Counted from the first letter of the stretch, positions 26,097 through 37,139 are shown. The stretch: 64,000 bases of DNA from Prochlorococcus marinus XMU1408 (GCF_003208055.1 NZ_QJUE01000005.1:62001-126000); one strand, 5' to 3'. Notes: generated by a model not told the origin, from the letters alone. Numbers and translations: made by a program.

Positions 26097-26470
26097 GATT
26101 TCAAAATGAATTCAATTATCTATGTGCATTGAGAGGTGCTACTACTTGTGAAAACAATTCCGTTGAGTCAATTACTACGGCGGTGGAAGAATTGCTAACA
26201 CAACTAGTATCCAGAAATAATTTGATCCCAGATCAAATTATTTCTGTTACTTTCTCTGTCACCACAGACTTAGATGCTTGTTTCCCTGCTTCAGTCGCTA
26301 GAAAAAAAACTGGCTGGGAAAAAATAGCACTTTTAGACTGCCAACAAATGTCGGTCAAAGGGGATTTATCTAAATGTATTCGGCTACTTGCTTACGTTTG
26401 GTTACCTAAGGAACAAACTCCCCAAAATCCTTATATCGCCAGGGCAAAGAAACTTCGTCCAGATCGATAA
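26093..26470 (+). CDS. aroH: Chorismate mutase, AroH class
   Basis: 125 aa of the trimeric AroH fold, converting chorismate to prephenate for Phe/Tyr synthesis. The opening LRGATTCENNSVESITTAVE, the middle VTFSVTTDLDACFPASVARK and the LDCQQMSVKGDLSKCIRLLA end are diagnostic. Its ATG overlaps the sppA stop (ATGA), so the two are co-translated. Confidence 0.94.
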   Translation: MRFQNEFNYLCALRGATTCENNSVESITTAVEELLTQLVSRNNLIPDQIISVTFSVTTDLDACFPASVARKKTGWEKIALLDCQQMSVKGDLSKCIRLLAYVWLPKEQTPQNPYIARAKKLRPDR

Positions 26471-26569
26471 TTCCAGAGATTTTTGCCAACAAACGATTAT
26501 ATTTAGTTAACTTCACGCAAATGCACTTGAAAATATTCAAGTGATCAATATTTTCAAGCAACTTAAATC

Positions 26570-27145
26570 ATGTTCAAAAAGCAATCATTTCCATTTATCA
26601 AGAAAGTTTTTTTTATTGGATTGTCAGCTTTTTTATTTGGAACAGGAGCTATTAGCTTAGCTCCAAAGTCTTCAGCATCTCCTGGTTTTTTTGAATATCA
26701 ATGGGATCCAGAGCCAGGGTACAAACAACTAAAATACTATCAATCCTCAAATGAAAGAAATGATAGAGCAACTTATTACTTTTTCCTTAGAGGTAAAGAA
26801 AGGAAAGAAGATATTATTAAATTAACTCTTGCTATTCCTGATTATTTTGATGCAAAAATAAAGACAAAAAAGCTAAGTTTATGTAAAGTAAAGATAGGTG
26901 GATATACTGAAAGGACTCGTTGTCTTCAAAATATTCCATCTTTAATTAATGTAAATGCAAAACAAACTTCTATTGAGATAGTTCCCGAAAAACCAATTCC
27001 TTTAAATAAAGATAACTACGCAGTTGTAATGAAAATTTTTAATCCTAGAAAAAGAGGCATGTTTCAATTCAGAGCCCTTTCTCAACAAGCAGATGACATT
27101 ACTGTCTCAACATATTTAGGTACCTGGAACATAGACATACAGTGA
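26570..27145 (+). CDS. DUF2808 exported protein
   Basis: 191 aa. Signal peptide residues 1-36 ends SSAS-PG. The rest matches the cyanobacterial DUF2808 family: WDPEPGYKQLKYY, a disulfide-type cysteine pair (KLSLCKVKIGGY..TRCLQ) and FNPRKRGMFQFRAL. These proteins are periplasmic or outer-membrane associated, with unknown function. Confidence 0.85.
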   Translation: MFKKQSFPFIKKVFFIGLSAFLFGTGAISLAPKSSASPGFFEYQWDPEPGYKQLKYYQSSNERNDRATYYFFLRGKERKEDIIKLTLAIPDYFDAKIKTKKLSLCKVKIGGYTERTRCLQNIPSLINVNAKQTSIEIVPEKPIPLNKDNYAVVMKIFNPRKRGMFQFRALSQQADDITVSTYLGTWNIDIQ

Positions 27146-27193
27146 ACTGATAAATTAACCTTTGTATCTAATCTAATAAGGGCATAAATAGAA

Positions 27194-27331
27194 ATGACAA
27201 AAAGGACCTTTGGAGGAACCAGCAGAAAAAGAAAAAGAGTTTCTGGTTTCAGAGTGAGGATGAGATCTCACACTGGCAGGAGAGTAATCAGAACTCGTAG
27301 AAAAAGAGGCAGAGCTCGTTTAACAGTCTAA
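27194..27331 (+). CDS. rpmH: Ribosomal protein L34
   Basis: 45 aa, strongly basic: [20 protein letters not shown], then [20 protein letters not shown] and RLTV. It is the L34 protein of the large ribosomal subunit. Position before rnpA is the conserved bacterial order. Confidence 0.97.
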   Translation: MTKRTFGGTSRKRKRVSGFRVRMRSHTGRRVIRTRRKRGRARLTV

Positions 27332-27370
27332 AAACAGCCTCATCAAGATAATTAAAAAAAGTTTCTCATA

Positions 27371-27757
27371 ATGGTTTTGCCAAAACGAATGAGACTAAAA
27401 GGTCATAGATCTTTTGACTTCATCTATAAGGAAGGCTCAAGATTCCACAGCTCGTCAATGGTCCTGAGAGTTACACAAGCGAATAAAAAACTCATAGCAA
27501 AAGACATAAGCTCAAAGAATAAGCCATCCATAAAATGTGCCATATCAATAAGCAACAAAGTAAGCAAAAAATCGGTTATTAGAAATAAGCTTCGTCGGGT
27601 ATTCCACCAACATTTGTCATACAGACTTTCTAAGATGACTTTGGATAATGAAGTATGGGCTTTTATTTCTTTGAAACCTTCATGCTTGAAAAATCACACT
27701 AGCACTCTACTTAAAGAATGTGACAAACTACTCATCAAAGCTGGATTAACTCAATGA
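27371..27757 (+). CDS. rnpA: Ribonuclease P protein component
   Basis: 128 aa. The family start LPKRMRLKGHRSFDFIYKEG and the RNA-binding signature SVIRNKLRRVFHQHL (RNR motif) are visible. It supports RnpB in trimming tRNA 5' ends. It is 39 bp after rpmH and overlaps the following PH-domain gene by 4 bases. Confidence 0.95.
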   Translation: MVLPKRMRLKGHRSFDFIYKEGSRFHSSSMVLRVTQANKKLIAKDISSKNKPSIKCAISISNKVSKKSVIRNKLRRVFHQHLSYRLSKMTLDNEVWAFISLKPSCLKNHTSTLLKECDKLLIKAGLTQ

Positions 27758-28164
27758 CTATTAGTCCTAATGAAGATATTTTTTACGAAGGTGGTCCTGC
27801 AGGTGGAGATTTAGTAATAAATTTGTTAGCTGGAATAACATTAATTGGTCTCCCTTTCACTTTTGGAGCATTAGTCAGAGCCCTTTGGGTTCGATACAAA
27901 ATAACTACACGTAGGATCTCAGTCACTGGTGGCTGGCTTGGTCGTGATAGAACTCAGGTTGTTTATAGCCAAATAGCTGAAATCAGAGCAATTCCAAGAG
28001 GTTTAGGATCATATGGTGATATGGTTTTAGTCTTAAAAGATGGAGCTCGTCTTGAGATGAGATCAATTCCAAATTTTCGTGAAACAGAAAATTATATCCT
28101 AGATAAAATAGAAAATTCTTCGACCAATAAGGTCAATAAAGATGTTCAAGGTTTTTCAAACTAA
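27754..28164 (+). CDS. PH-domain (bPH2-like) membrane protein
   Basis: 136 aa. Two closely spaced membrane segments (residues 24-50: LVINLLAGITLIGLPFTFGA) precede a bacterial PH domain (YKITTRRISVTGGWLGRDRT, VVYSQIAEIRAIPRGLGSYG, GARLEMRSIPNF). It sits between rnpA and yidC in place of yidD, overlapping rnpA by ATGA. A role in membrane protein insertion is inferred from the position. Confidence 0.85.
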   Translation: MTISPNEDIFYEGGPAGGDLVINLLAGITLIGLPFTFGALVRALWVRYKITTRRISVTGGWLGRDRTQVVYSQIAEIRAIPRGLGSYGDMVLVLKDGARLEMRSIPNFRETENYILDKIENSSTNKVNKDVQGFSN

Positions 28165-28248
28165 TGAGCCCTTACAAATATGTGAGACAAGAGCACATCT
28201 TCTAAGGCAAACTGTCCTAACAACCTCAATCTTTCAACACTAAAAACC

Positions 28249-29397
28249 GTGATCGGGTACATCTCAGACAATCTACTTATCCCGATCCTAGATTTTTTCT
28301 ACGGATTAGTTCCAAGTTACGGACTAGCGATTGTCGCATTAACCATAGTTATTCGCTTAGCACTTTTCCCTCTTAGCGCTGGTTCTATTAGAAGCGCAAG
28401 AAGGATGAAAATAGCTCAGCCTGTCATGCAAAAAAGACAAGCTGAGATCAAAAGTCGCTATGCAAGCAATCCTCAAAAGCAGCAAGAAGAATTAGGGAAA
28501 TTAATGGGTGAATTTGGAAGTCCATTAGCTGGATGCCTTCCCTTACTTGTTCAGATGCCTATTTTGTTTGCATTATTTGCAACTTTGAGGGGTTCACCTT
28601 TTGCTGATGTACCTTATTTAGTCAATCTTAAAGTTTTACCCTCAGACCAAATAGCAGCTGTAGAACCAAAACCTTTTAAAACAGCAAAGCATTCAATTTT
28701 TATAACCGAAAAGAATCATTTCCCTGTTATTGCAGCTCTTCCGGGTGGCACAAAAATTGGTTCAGGGGATTCAGTCAAAATTAACTTGCAAACCTTGAAT
28801 GGAGATTCCTATGTAAATGAATTAAAGAAATATGAAGATGGCCCAAAATTTTCTCCTTCGTGGAAAGTAACTAAAGGAGAAGACATTGTAAAAGTATCTT
28901 CTGATGGGACAGTAAATGCACTTACTCCTGGAGATGCAACAGTAGAAGCAAAGATTCCTGGGTTAGCAGCTAAAAGCGGATTCTTGTTTATAAAGGCTTT
29001 GGGGAATGTTGGCTTTTATGTCGATGGGGCCATACATTGGGATATTGCAATTCTAGTCGCAAGTTTTGGGTTGACTCTTGTCATTTCTCAAGTTCTCTCT
29101 GGAAGAGGAATGCCAGTGAACAAACAACAATCAACTGCTAATAAAATCACACCGGTAATGATAACTGGAATGTTTTTATTCTTCCCCTTGCCTGCTGGTG
29201 TTCTTCTTTACATGGTTATTGCCAATATCTTTCAAGGTTTACAAACCTTTCTTCTAAGCAGAGAAGCTCTACCAGAAAATTTACAAAAAATTCTTGATGA
29301 CCAATTAAAACAAAAAGATAAACCCTCTGTTTCTATTGCTTCTGAAATAATTTCTGATTCAGATAGATTACCTTTTGAACCAAAAAGCAATAAATAA
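28249..29397 (+). CDS. yidC: Membrane protein insertase YidC/OxaI
   Basis: 382 aa from GTG 28249. The five-helix insertase core starts near residue 18 ([20 protein letters not shown]), with [20 protein letters not shown] as the cytosolic hairpin region, and [20 protein letters not shown]. Between the second and third conserved helices lies a periplasmic insertion at about residues 125-245. Part of it, [20 protein letters not shown], resembles a bacterial Ig-like (BIG2) repeat. It inserts thylakoid and plasma-membrane proteins. Confidence 0.95.
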   Translation: MIGYISDNLLIPILDFFYGLVPSYGLAIVALTIVIRLALFPLSAGSIRSARRMKIAQPVMQKRQAEIKSRYASNPQKQQEELGKLMGEFGSPLAGCLPLLVQMPILFALFATLRGSPFADVPYLVNLKVLPSDQIAAVEPKPFKTAKHSIFITEKNHFPVIAALPGGTKIGSGDSVKINLQTLNGDSYVNELKKYEDGPKFSPSWKVTKGEDIVKVSSDGTVNALTPGDATVEAKIPGLAAKSGFLFIKALGNVGFYVDGAIHWDIAILVASFGLTLVISQVLSGRGMPVNKQQSTANKITPVMITGMFLFFPLPAGVLLYMVIANIFQGLQTFLLSREALPENLQKILDDQLKQKDKPSVSIASEIISDSDRLPFEPKSNK

Positions 29398-29454
29398 ATA
29401 TAGCGAAAGCTTATTATGAAAATTGAGCTAAATATAGAATTAAATTAATAACTG

Positions 29455-30933
29455 ATGTCTAATTGGGATGAACAACTTGATCTACTAATTAGAGCCAGAA
29501 CACCTATTATCTGGATAAGGAGTAATGAAGAAGAAAGAGTTGAAACACTTTTAAAGAATTCCACTAAAAGGCTCTCCCCCAGAAGACTTGCAACTTGGGA
29601 TTATATTGATGGAATTAGTAATATTCTTAATTGCAATAATCTAGGATCAAGACAGCCAATGGCCGTCCTTGAATGGCTGAAAAAACTGGATGAAAGTTCT
29701 CCTACGATTCTTTTGTTAAAAGATTTTCACCATTTTTGTGATGATCCAGGCATTCTTAGAATGCTTAAAAATTTAACTATTAATCTTCGTTCAAAACCTC
29801 ATTCAATAATTATCAGTTCTGGGTTATGGAGCCCTTCCAATGATTTAGAAGAAGACCTAACAATTCTTGACCTTCCTCTACCTAAGGGAAATGAAATTAA
29901 GACACTTTTATCCAATATTGCTGAGGCTAGTAAATCTCAATTAGATGAAAGCGTTCTAAAGGAACTTACAAATGCATGTAGTGGTCTAAGTGAATCCAGA
30001 ATTCGTAAAGTAGCAGCAAGAGCTCTTGCTCAAAGAGGTCAAATAGGTAAAGAAGATTTAGTAGAAGTATTAGAAGAAAAACGACAATCTATTGCTCGAA
30101 GCGAGGTACTGGAATATTGCAAAACAAATAAATCACCAAAAGATGTTGGTGGTTTACAAATACTGAAAGATTGGTTAAAGCAAAGAAAACAAGCTTTCTC
30201 AGAAGAAGCAAAAGATTTTGGATTGCCTCTTCCAAAAGGCGTTTTGCTAGTTGGTCCTCAAGGTACAGGCAAATCTCTAGTATCAAAAGCGATAGCCAAT
30301 AGTTGGTCTATGCCATTGTTAAGACTAGATGTAGGAAGATTATTTGCTGGTTTAGTGGGAGCCAGTGAAGCTCGTACAAGAGAAACTATTCAACGTGCTG
30401 AAGCAATGGCGCCTTGCATTTTATGGATTGACGAAATTGACAAAGCTTTTGGGGGCGATGGAAGAAGTGACGGAGGAACAAGTCAGAGGGTTCTTGCAAA
30501 CATTCTCACCTGGATGTCAGAGAAAACTTCTTCTGTTTTTCTAGTAGCAACTGCAAATGGAATAGATAAACTTCCTGCAGAGCTACTAAGAAAAGGAAGG
30601 TTTGATGAAATTTTCATGTTGGAATTACCTACTAAAAACGAGAGACATAGTATTCTTGAACTTCATCTTCAACAAAGAAGACCTAATTTAAAAATTGATT
30701 TAAGAGCTACTGTTGATAGAACTGAGGGATTTTCTGGTGCAGAATTAGAACAATCAGTAATTGAGGCAATGTATTTTGCATTTGCTGAAAAGCGAGAGCT
30801 TCTTGAAAGTGATCTAATTCTTGCCACCAGTCAACTAGTTCCTCTCTCTAGAACCGCAAGAGAGCAACTTGAGTCTTTAAAAGATTGGGCTTCGAGTGGA
30901 AGAGCAAGAGCTTCATCTCCAAAACTTTTTTAA
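29455..30933 (+). CDS. ycf46: AAA ATPase Ycf46
   Basis: 492 aa. After an N-terminal region (about 1-240) comes one AAA+ module: Walker A GPQGTGKS near 266, Walker B CILWIDEIDKAF, sensor VATANGIDKLP and LLRKGRFDEIF arginine-finger region. Ycf46 is a chloroplast- and cyanobacteria-conserved ATPase linked to CO2 use and photosynthesis regulation in Synechocystis. Normal length. Confidence 0.93.
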   Translation: MSNWDEQLDLLIRARTPIIWIRSNEEERVETLLKNSTKRLSPRRLATWDYIDGISNILNCNNLGSRQPMAVLEWLKKLDESSPTILLLKDFHHFCDDPGILRMLKNLTINLRSKPHSIIISSGLWSPSNDLEEDLTILDLPLPKGNEIKTLLSNIAEASKSQLDESVLKELTNACSGLSESRIRKVAARALAQRGQIGKEDLVEVLEEKRQSIARSEVLEYCKTNKSPKDVGGLQILKDWLKQRKQAFSEEAKDFGLPLPKGVLLVGPQGTGKSLVSKAIANSWSMPLLRLDVGRLFAGLVGASEARTRETIQRAEAMAPCILWIDEIDKAFGGDGRSDGGTSQRVLANILTWMSEKTSSVFLVATANGIDKLPAELLRKGRFDEIFMLELPTKNERHSILELHLQQRRPNLKIDLRATVDRTEGFSGAELEQSVIEAMYFAFAEKRELLESDLILATSQLVPLSRTAREQLESLKDWASSGRARASSPKLF

Positions 30934-31055
30934 ATTTTCTATTAATTTGAGTTTTTAAGACAAAAAAATAGTTCTTAATTTAAAAGCGCTTATAAAGTTT
31001 AATTATTTATAGGAACAGTTAACGATTAGGCTAAAAGGAGTTCTTCAATCAGATA

Positions 31056-32336
31056 GTGATAGATCAGCGACTACTAAGAGAAAATCCTAAACTAATTGAA
31101 GAAGGGCTTAAATCAAGAGGAATAGATATTGATTTAGGTTCTCTTCAGAAATTCAGCAAAGATCTTAAAAAGCTAGAAGAAAAGAAAAATACACTACAAG
31201 CCGAAGGAAATGCAATTGGTAAAGAAGTTGGACAAAACATAAAAAGAGGCCTCTCTCAAAGTTCTGAAGAAATTTCAAACCTTCGTAGCAAGGGAAATCA
31301 AATTAAAAAACAAGTTGCGCTAATTGAAGAGGAAGAAAAATCAATATCACAAAAATTAAATGAAAAAATACTTTGCTTGCCTAATCTTCCAGAAAAAGAT
31401 TGTATTAAGGGAAAAAGCGAGAAAGATAACAAGCAAATCAGAATCTGGGGGCAACCTTTTTCAGGCAATAATCTTAAGGAGCATTGGGAAATTGCTAATA
31501 AGTTAAAACTCTGGGATAGTGAGAGATCTTCATTAATAGCCAAAAGTCGATTTGTAACCCTATTTAACCAAGCTGCAAAACTTGAAAGATCACTTATAAA
31601 TTTCATGCTTGATTTGCATGTTAAGAAAGGATATTTAGAAGTTCTTCCTCCAGCACTTGTAAACACAGCCAGTCTTACAGGATCGGGACAGCTTCCAAAA
31701 TTTGCGGAAGAGAGTTTTCGATGCGCAGATGATGATTTATGGCTTACACCTACCGCTGAAGTTCCCTTAACATCTCTTCATCGAGGTGAGATTATTCCTA
31801 AAGACTTACTCCCTTTAAAATATGTAGCTTATAGTCCTTGCTTTAGAAGAGAAGCTGGAAGTTACGGAAGGGATACTAGAGGCCTTATAAGACTTCATCA
31901 ATTCAATAAAGTTGAACTTTATTGGTTTTCGACCCCAGAAAACTCTGAAGAAGCTTTAGAAACAATTACTTCTGATGCAGAATCTGTTCTTAGAGAACTC
32001 GAACTGCCTTATAGAGTAATTCAGCTTTGTACAGGAGATTTAGGTTTCTCTGCAAAAAAAACTTATGATTTGGAGGTTTGGTTGCCAGGTGCTAATGCCT
32101 ATAGAGAAATATCTAGTTGCAGCAATTGTGGAGACTTCCAAGCGAGAAGATCATCAATACGAACAAAAGATAAAAATAAAAAGAATATACTTTTGCACAC
32201 TTTAAATGGAAGTGGATTGGCTATAGGCCGTACTATGGCAGCGATTTTAGAAAATGGTCAACAATCTGATGGAAGTATCAATTTACCAAAAGCCTTAATA
32301 CCTTACTTCGGTTCGAACAAATTAAAGCCAGAATAA
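31056..32336 (+). CDS. serS: Seryl-tRNA synthetase
   Basis: 426 aa from GTG 31056. The N-terminal coiled-coil arm (residues 25-105) grips tRNA-Ser. The class II core has motif 2 PCFRREAGSYGRDTRGLIRL and motif 3 NGSGLAIGRTMAAILEN. It charges tRNA-Ser such as the one at 2527. Normal length. Confidence 0.97.
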   Translation: MIDQRLLRENPKLIEEGLKSRGIDIDLGSLQKFSKDLKKLEEKKNTLQAEGNAIGKEVGQNIKRGLSQSSEEISNLRSKGNQIKKQVALIEEEEKSISQKLNEKILCLPNLPEKDCIKGKSEKDNKQIRIWGQPFSGNNLKEHWEIANKLKLWDSERSSLIAKSRFVTLFNQAAKLERSLINFMLDLHVKKGYLEVLPPALVNTASLTGSGQLPKFAEESFRCADDDLWLTPTAEVPLTSLHRGEIIPKDLLPLKYVAYSPCFRREAGSYGRDTRGLIRLHQFNKVELYWFSTPENSEEALETITSDAESVLRELELPYRVIQLCTGDLGFSAKKTYDLEVWLPGANAYREISSCSNCGDFQARRSSIRTKDKNKKNILLHTLNGSGLAIGRTMAAILENGQQSDGSINLPKALIPYFGSNKLKPE

Positions 32337-32355
32337 CCCAATCAAAACCTAATTA

Positions 32356-33438
32356 ATGAACGTTCTTTTATCAATAGCCGTACTTGGCCTACTAATTTTT
32401 TTTCATGAGGCTGGTCATTTTTTAGCAGCCGTACTCCAAAAAATTAAAGTAAGTGGTTTTTCAATTGGTTTTGGACCAGCTCTTTTTAAAAAGGAAATAA
32501 ATGGAATTACTTATTCAATTAGATCTCTTCCTTTAGGTGGATTCGTCTCCTTTCCCGATGAAGAGACTGATTCAGTTGTTAAACCCAATGACCCTGATCT
32601 TTTAAAAAATAGACCTATCCATCAAAGAGCAATTGTTATTTCAGCAGGTGTACTAGCAAATTTATTACTAGCTTGGATAGTACTTATAGGACAAGCAAGC
32701 TTTGTAGGTATTCCTAATCAACCTGAGCCAGGGGTAATCATCATGGGTATTCAACCAGATGAACCTGCTTTCAAATCAGGCTTAGAGGCAGGTGATCGAA
32801 TTATGAGTGTAAACGGACAAGCATTAGGAAGCGGTAAAGAGGGGATTATGAACTTAGTCAATATTATTCAGAAATCATCAGGAAAAGAATTAATTTTCGA
32901 GAGAGTTAATGACAATGAAAGTAATAATGTTTCAATAACCCCCTCTGAAAATGAAGGGAATGGAAGGATAGGAGCCCAATTACAACCAAATCTTCCAAAT
33001 GAAGTATCTAAAGCAAAAAATATTAATGAAATAATTAACAGCTCAAATTCACAATTTTATGAATTACTAAGCAGAACAGTTATTGGATATAAGAGTTTAA
33101 TTACTAATTTCTCTTCAACTGCTCAACAATTAAGTGGACCAGTCAAGATTGTTGAAATTGGTGCTCAGCTTTCAGAGCAAGGTGGATCGGGACTTGTACT
33201 CTTCTCTGCATTAGTTTCAATTAATCTTGCTGTTCTAAACTCATTACCCTTACCACTTTTAGATGGAGGGCAATTAGTTCTTCTCATTTTAGAAAGTATC
33301 CGCGGTAAGCCCGTTCCTGAAAAAATTCAATTAGCTTTTATGCAATCAGGATTTGTGTTACTTGTTGGCCTAAGTGTAGTTTTGATTATTCGTGATACGA
33401 CTCAACTTTCTCTTGTGCAGCAATTGGTACACAGATAA
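32356..33438 (+). CDS. rseP: Site-2 zinc metalloprotease (RseP family)
   Basis: 360 aa. The zinc motif HEAGH is at residues 17-21 in the first helix (LLIFFHEAGHFLAAVLQK). One PDZ domain follows (GIQPDEPAFKSGLEAGDRIM) and the third metal ligand region is NSLPLPLLDGGQLV near the C-terminus. It cuts membrane-spanning regulators or signal anchors inside the membrane. It starts 19 bp after serS. Confidence 0.94.
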   Translation: MNVLLSIAVLGLLIFFHEAGHFLAAVLQKIKVSGFSIGFGPALFKKEINGITYSIRSLPLGGFVSFPDEETDSVVKPNDPDLLKNRPIHQRAIVISAGVLANLLLAWIVLIGQASFVGIPNQPEPGVIIMGIQPDEPAFKSGLEAGDRIMSVNGQALGSGKEGIMNLVNIIQKSSGKELIFERVNDNESNNVSITPSENEGNGRIGAQLQPNLPNEVSKAKNINEIINSSNSQFYELLSRTVIGYKSLITNFSSTAQQLSGPVKIVEIGAQLSEQGGSGLVLFSALVSINLAVLNSLPLPLLDGGQLVLLILESIRGKPVPEKIQLAFMQSGFVLLVGLSVVLIIRDTTQLSLVQQLVHR

Positions 33439-33565
33439 TTAAACTTACGCTCTATTAATTTGTTGAAATCACAGAAATTATTTTGAAAATAAATTGCCGC
33501 TAATGGCTTAAAACATTCATCCTAGGAGTTAAAATGATATTTAATTAAGTCCAAAACGCCCCTGA

Positions 33566-33868
33566 ATGGCCAAAAAGTCAATGATAGCGCGTGATGTAAA
33601 GCGCAAAAAACTAGTCGAAAGATACGCCGAAAAGCGTAAAACTCTTATTAATGCTTTTAAATCAGCTAAAGACCCTATGGAGAGATTAGAAATCCATAGG
33701 AAGATTCAGGCTTTACCAAGAAATTGTGCGCCAAATAGAATTAGAAATCGTTGTTGGGCAACTGGCAAACCTAGAGGAGTTTATAGAGATTTTGGACTTT
33801 GCAGAAATCAACTTAGAGCCAGAGCTCATAATGGAGAATTACCTGGAGTTGTAAAATCAAGCTGGTAA
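33566..33868 (+). CDS. rpsN: Ribosomal protein S14
   Basis: 100 aa. Starts [20 protein letters not shown] and ends with the S14 block [40 protein letters not shown]. It is the zinc-free (C-minus) form. It is followed by a strong terminator. Confidence 0.97.
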   Translation: MAKKSMIARDVKRKKLVERYAEKRKTLINAFKSAKDPMERLEIHRKIQALPRNCAPNRIRNRCWATGKPRGVYRDFGLCRNQLRARAHNGELPGVVKSSW

Positions 33869-33895
33869 AAACTAACAGAAAATTTAAAAACACTT

Positions 33896-33932
33896 AAGAA
33901 GTGGGAAACTTTATATATCCCACTTCTTTTTT
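33896..33932 (+). terminator. Terminator after rpsN
   Basis: AAGAAGTGGGA pairs with TCCCACTTCTT around an 11-base loop, followed by a T-run. Confidence 0.9.
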
Positions 33933-34053
33933 AGTTATATCGATTTAGTAATTGTGGTAAATGTTTCCTCTAACAAACAAATCTAGCTAGATTTTTACTC
34001 AGTTAGTCCCATTAAGTGTAAGAATGCTTAAAGACAAAAAGCTATAAAGTCAC

Positions 34054-36222
34054 GTGCAAGGTCAGACAAAATCCGTTTCCTTCGATGGTAGAGAGATAAA
34101 GCTCACTACAGGGAGATTTGCTCCACAAGCTGGTGGTTCAGTATTGATTGAATGCGGGGACACCTCCGTTCTAGTAACAGCAACAAAATCGACAGGTCGA
34201 GAGGGGGTTGATTTCCTACCTTTAATGTGTGAATACGAGGAAAGGCTTTACGCAGCAGGAAGGATTCCAGGTAGTTTTATGCGTCGCGAAGGACGTCCTC
34301 CAGAGAGAGCTACGTTGATTTCAAGACTAATTGATCGTCCAATGAGACCTCTTTTCCCTGGATGGATGAGAGACGATATACAAATAGTTGCAACATGTCT
34401 TTCTTTAGACGAAAGAGTTCCTGCTGATGTCCTAGCTGTAACAGGAGCTTCAATGGCAACATTGATAGCAGGTATTCCTTTCCAAGGTCCTATGGCTGCT
34501 GTTCGGGTTGGGTTATTGGGGGATGACTTTGTTCTCAATCCAAGTTACCGAGAAATTGAAAGAGGTGATCTTGACTTAGTTGTTGCAGGGACTCCAGACG
34601 GTGTTGTAATGGTTGAAGCTGGAGCTAATCAGCTATCAGAACAAGACGTTATTGAAGCTATTGATTTTGGCTACGAAGCCATTACTGAATTAATTAATGC
34701 ACAGAAAGAAGTTTTAAAAGAATCAGGAATCAAACAAGTTACCCCCGAAACTCCTGAAATAGACGACACAATTCCTAATTATTTAGATAAAAATTGTACA
34801 AAGTCAATTAGTGAAGTTCTCAAAAACTTCGAGCAATCGAAAGAAGAAAGAGATAATAAAATTGAAGAAATAAAGATAAGTATTACTTCAAAAATAGATG
34901 GACTAAAAGATGATAATGCTGTTAAAAAATCACTAGCTTCAAATAGCAAGCTACTAGAAAATAGCTATAAAGCTTTAACAAAAAAATTAATGAGAGAACA
35001 GATAATTAAAGAAGGAAAGAGGGTTGACGGAAGAGCATTAAATGAAGTTAGAGAAATCGATGCTGCTGCTGCTGTTTTGCCTAACAGAGTACATGGATCA
35101 GCTTTGTTTCAAAGGGGTTTAACTCAAGTCCTTTCCACTGCAACATTAGGCACTCCAAGCGATGCGCAAGAAATGGATGATCTAAACCCAAATACTGATA
35201 AGACCTATATACACCACTACAATTTTCCGCCTTACTCAGTAGGGGAAACTCGACCAATGAGAACTCCTGGAAGAAGAGAAATTGGTCATGGGGCTTTAGC
35301 AGAAAGAGCACTAATTCCTGTATTACCCGCAAAGGATACTTTCCCTTATGTTTTAAGAGTTGTTAGTGAAGTTTTAAGTTCAAATGGCTCAACTTCCATG
35401 GCTTCTGTATGTGGAAGTACTTTAGCGCTCATGGATGCAGGAGTCCCTTTGAAGGCCCCTGTAGGTGGAGCAGCAATGGGATTAATTAAAGAAGGAAAAG
35501 ATATCAAAATATTGACTGATATTCAAGGAATTGAAGACTTTCTTGGAGATATGGATTTCAAGGTTGCAGGAACAGAAAAAGGTATTACTGCATTGCAAAT
35601 GGATATGAAAATAACTGGGCTTTCAATTGAGACAATTGGAGAAGCTATCAATCAAGCACTTCCTGCTAGAACTCACATTTTAGGGAAAATGTTGGAGGCA
35701 ATTGAGACTCCTAAAGATAATCTTTCTCCTCATGCCCCTCGTCTATTAAGTTTTAGAATAGATCCAGAACTTATTGGAACTGTAATTGGACCTGGCGGAA
35801 GAACAATAAAAGGAATTACAGAAAGAACAAACACAAAAATAGATATAGAAGATGGAGGGATAGTAACTATTGCATCTCATGATGGAGCAGCTGCAGAAGA
35901 AGCTCAGAGAATTATTGAAGGCCTAACAAGAAAAGTACATGAAGGAGAAATTTTCTCTGGGTCAATTACCCGTATTATTCCAATTGGAGCATTTGTTGAA
36001 ATTCTTCCTGGCAAAGAGGGTATGATTCATATTTCTCAGTTATCCGAAGCAAGAGTAGAAAAAGTTGAAGATGTAGTAAAAGTTGGAGACCAAGTTACTG
36101 TAAGAGTAAGAGAAATTGATAATCGAGGACGCATTAATTTAACTTTAAGAGGAGTACCCCAAAATGGTGGGATGAACAATTATCCTGAGCCAACCCCTAC
36201 CCCTGTAGCGCCTCTTACTTAA
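34054..36222 (+). CDS. pnp: Polynucleotide phosphorylase
   Basis: 722 aa from GTG 34054. Two RNase PH domains are clear. The first starts [20 protein letters not shown], the second about residue 315 with [20 protein letters not shown] and [12 protein letters not shown]-like phosphate-site region. A KH domain ([20 protein letters not shown]) near 570 and an S1 domain ([20 protein letters not shown]) near 640 follow. It degrades RNA 3'-5' by phosphorolysis. Convergent with cysQ, 2 bp apart. Confidence 0.97.
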   Translation: MQGQTKSVSFDGREIKLTTGRFAPQAGGSVLIECGDTSVLVTATKSTGREGVDFLPLMCEYEERLYAAGRIPGSFMRREGRPPERATLISRLIDRPMRPLFPGWMRDDIQIVATCLSLDERVPADVLAVTGASMATLIAGIPFQGPMAAVRVGLLGDDFVLNPSYREIERGDLDLVVAGTPDGVVMVEAGANQLSEQDVIEAIDFGYEAITELINAQKEVLKESGIKQVTPETPEIDDTIPNYLDKNCTKSISEVLKNFEQSKEERDNKIEEIKISITSKIDGLKDDNAVKKSLASNSKLLENSYKALTKKLMREQIIKEGKRVDGRALNEVREIDAAAAVLPNRVHGSALFQRGLTQVLSTATLGTPSDAQEMDDLNPNTDKTYIHHYNFPPYSVGETRPMRTPGRREIGHGALAERALIPVLPAKDTFPYVLRVVSEVLSSNGSTSMASVCGSTLALMDAGVPLKAPVGGAAMGLIKEGKDIKILTDIQGIEDFLGDMDFKVAGTEKGITALQMDMKITGLSIETIGEAINQALPARTHILGKMLEAIETPKDNLSPHAPRLLSFRIDPELIGTVIGPGGRTIKGITERTNTKIDIEDGGIVTIASHDGAAAEEAQRIIEGLTRKVHEGEIFSGSITRIIPIGAFVEILPGKEGMIHISQLSEARVEKVEDVVKVGDQVTVRVREIDNRGRINLTLRGVPQNGGMNNYPEPTPTPVAPLT

Positions 36223-36224
36223 TA

Positions 36225-37139
36225 TTAGACTTTGAATTTCGGTTCTTCTTTAGAGAAAAACTTCATAGCTTTTTTACAAATGTTTAGGTGAGATTTTCCA
36301 TGGCTAGCTATTAAACAACCGGACTGAGAATAGTCGGATTTTTGGTAAATCAAATTAGCTCCATCAGCATGAGAGAACATTCCACCTGCCGCCTCAATAA
36401 GGGCATGAGGCGCAGCCATATCCCAATCCTTTGGAGCAGTCTTTCCTGATAGAGAGATATATACATCTGATTCTCCTCTCAAAATTGATGCAACTTTGCA
36501 ACCGACACTCCCTATTCTCTTTGTTTTAGAAAAGGACAAAGTTGATAGAAGATTTAAAAGTGTTGATTGTTGATGATTTTTGCTTGAAACGAGTACAAGT
36601 TCAGAGATATCTAGCCTTTCACTAAAAGAAATATCCTTTTTAAAACCATTGCGATTTTCACACCAAGCACCACTTCCAATAATTCCAACCCAAAGCTCAT
36701 TTCTCTCAGGGATAAGAACTAATCCAATTTTTGGTTTTTTTTTATGCGCCAAAGCAATATGAACTGCATAGTTTTCAGATCCTTGAAGAAAATCTTTTGT
36801 TCCATCAAGTGGATCAAGAATCCAACACCAATCTTTTTTATAATTAGTTCGATGAAAAGTTTTTTCCTTAGTAGTTTCTTCACTTAAAATATCCCAATCT
36901 TGAAAAGTGAAATTATCCTTCAATCCAGAGATCAATAATTCATTAACTGCCATGTCAGCTGCAGATACAGGTCCATCTCCACCCTCCTCAATCGTTAAAG
37001 ATTTTGGGAAACCATAAGGTGGTTCTTGACCTCGGGCATAGGCCATCAAAACATCAGCAGCAGCCCAGCTAAGCTTTCTAAGTTCATCCAATAAAGTCGT
37101 TAATTCGACATTTTCTGGCACAACAAGATCAATTGACAT
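36225..37139 (-). CDS. cysQ: 3'(2'),5'-bisphosphate nucleotidase, CysQ-like
   Basis: 304 aa of the inositol-monophosphatase superfamily. The metal sites are the LSEETTKE acidic loop, WILDPLDGTKDFLQGSENYA, and KDWDMAAPHALIEAAGG. It removes the 3'-phosphate from PAP made in sulfate assimilation. The start ATG 37139 is one base from the divergent rsmI start, so one of the two true starts may lie further in. Confidence 0.92.
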   Translation of the reverse strand: MSIDLVVPENVELTTLLDELRKLSWAAADVLMAYARGQEPPYGFPKSLTIEEGGDGPVSAADMAVNELLISGLKDNFTFQDWDILSEETTKEKTFHRTNYKKDWCWILDPLDGTKDFLQGSENYAVHIALAHKKKPKIGLVLIPERNELWVGIIGSGAWCENRNGFKKDISFSERLDISELVLVSSKNHQQSTLLNLLSTLSFSKTKRIGSVGCKVASILRGESDVYISLSGKTAPKDWDMAAPHALIEAAGGMFSHADGANLIYQKSDYSQSGCLIASHGKSHLNICKKAMKFFSKEEPKFKV

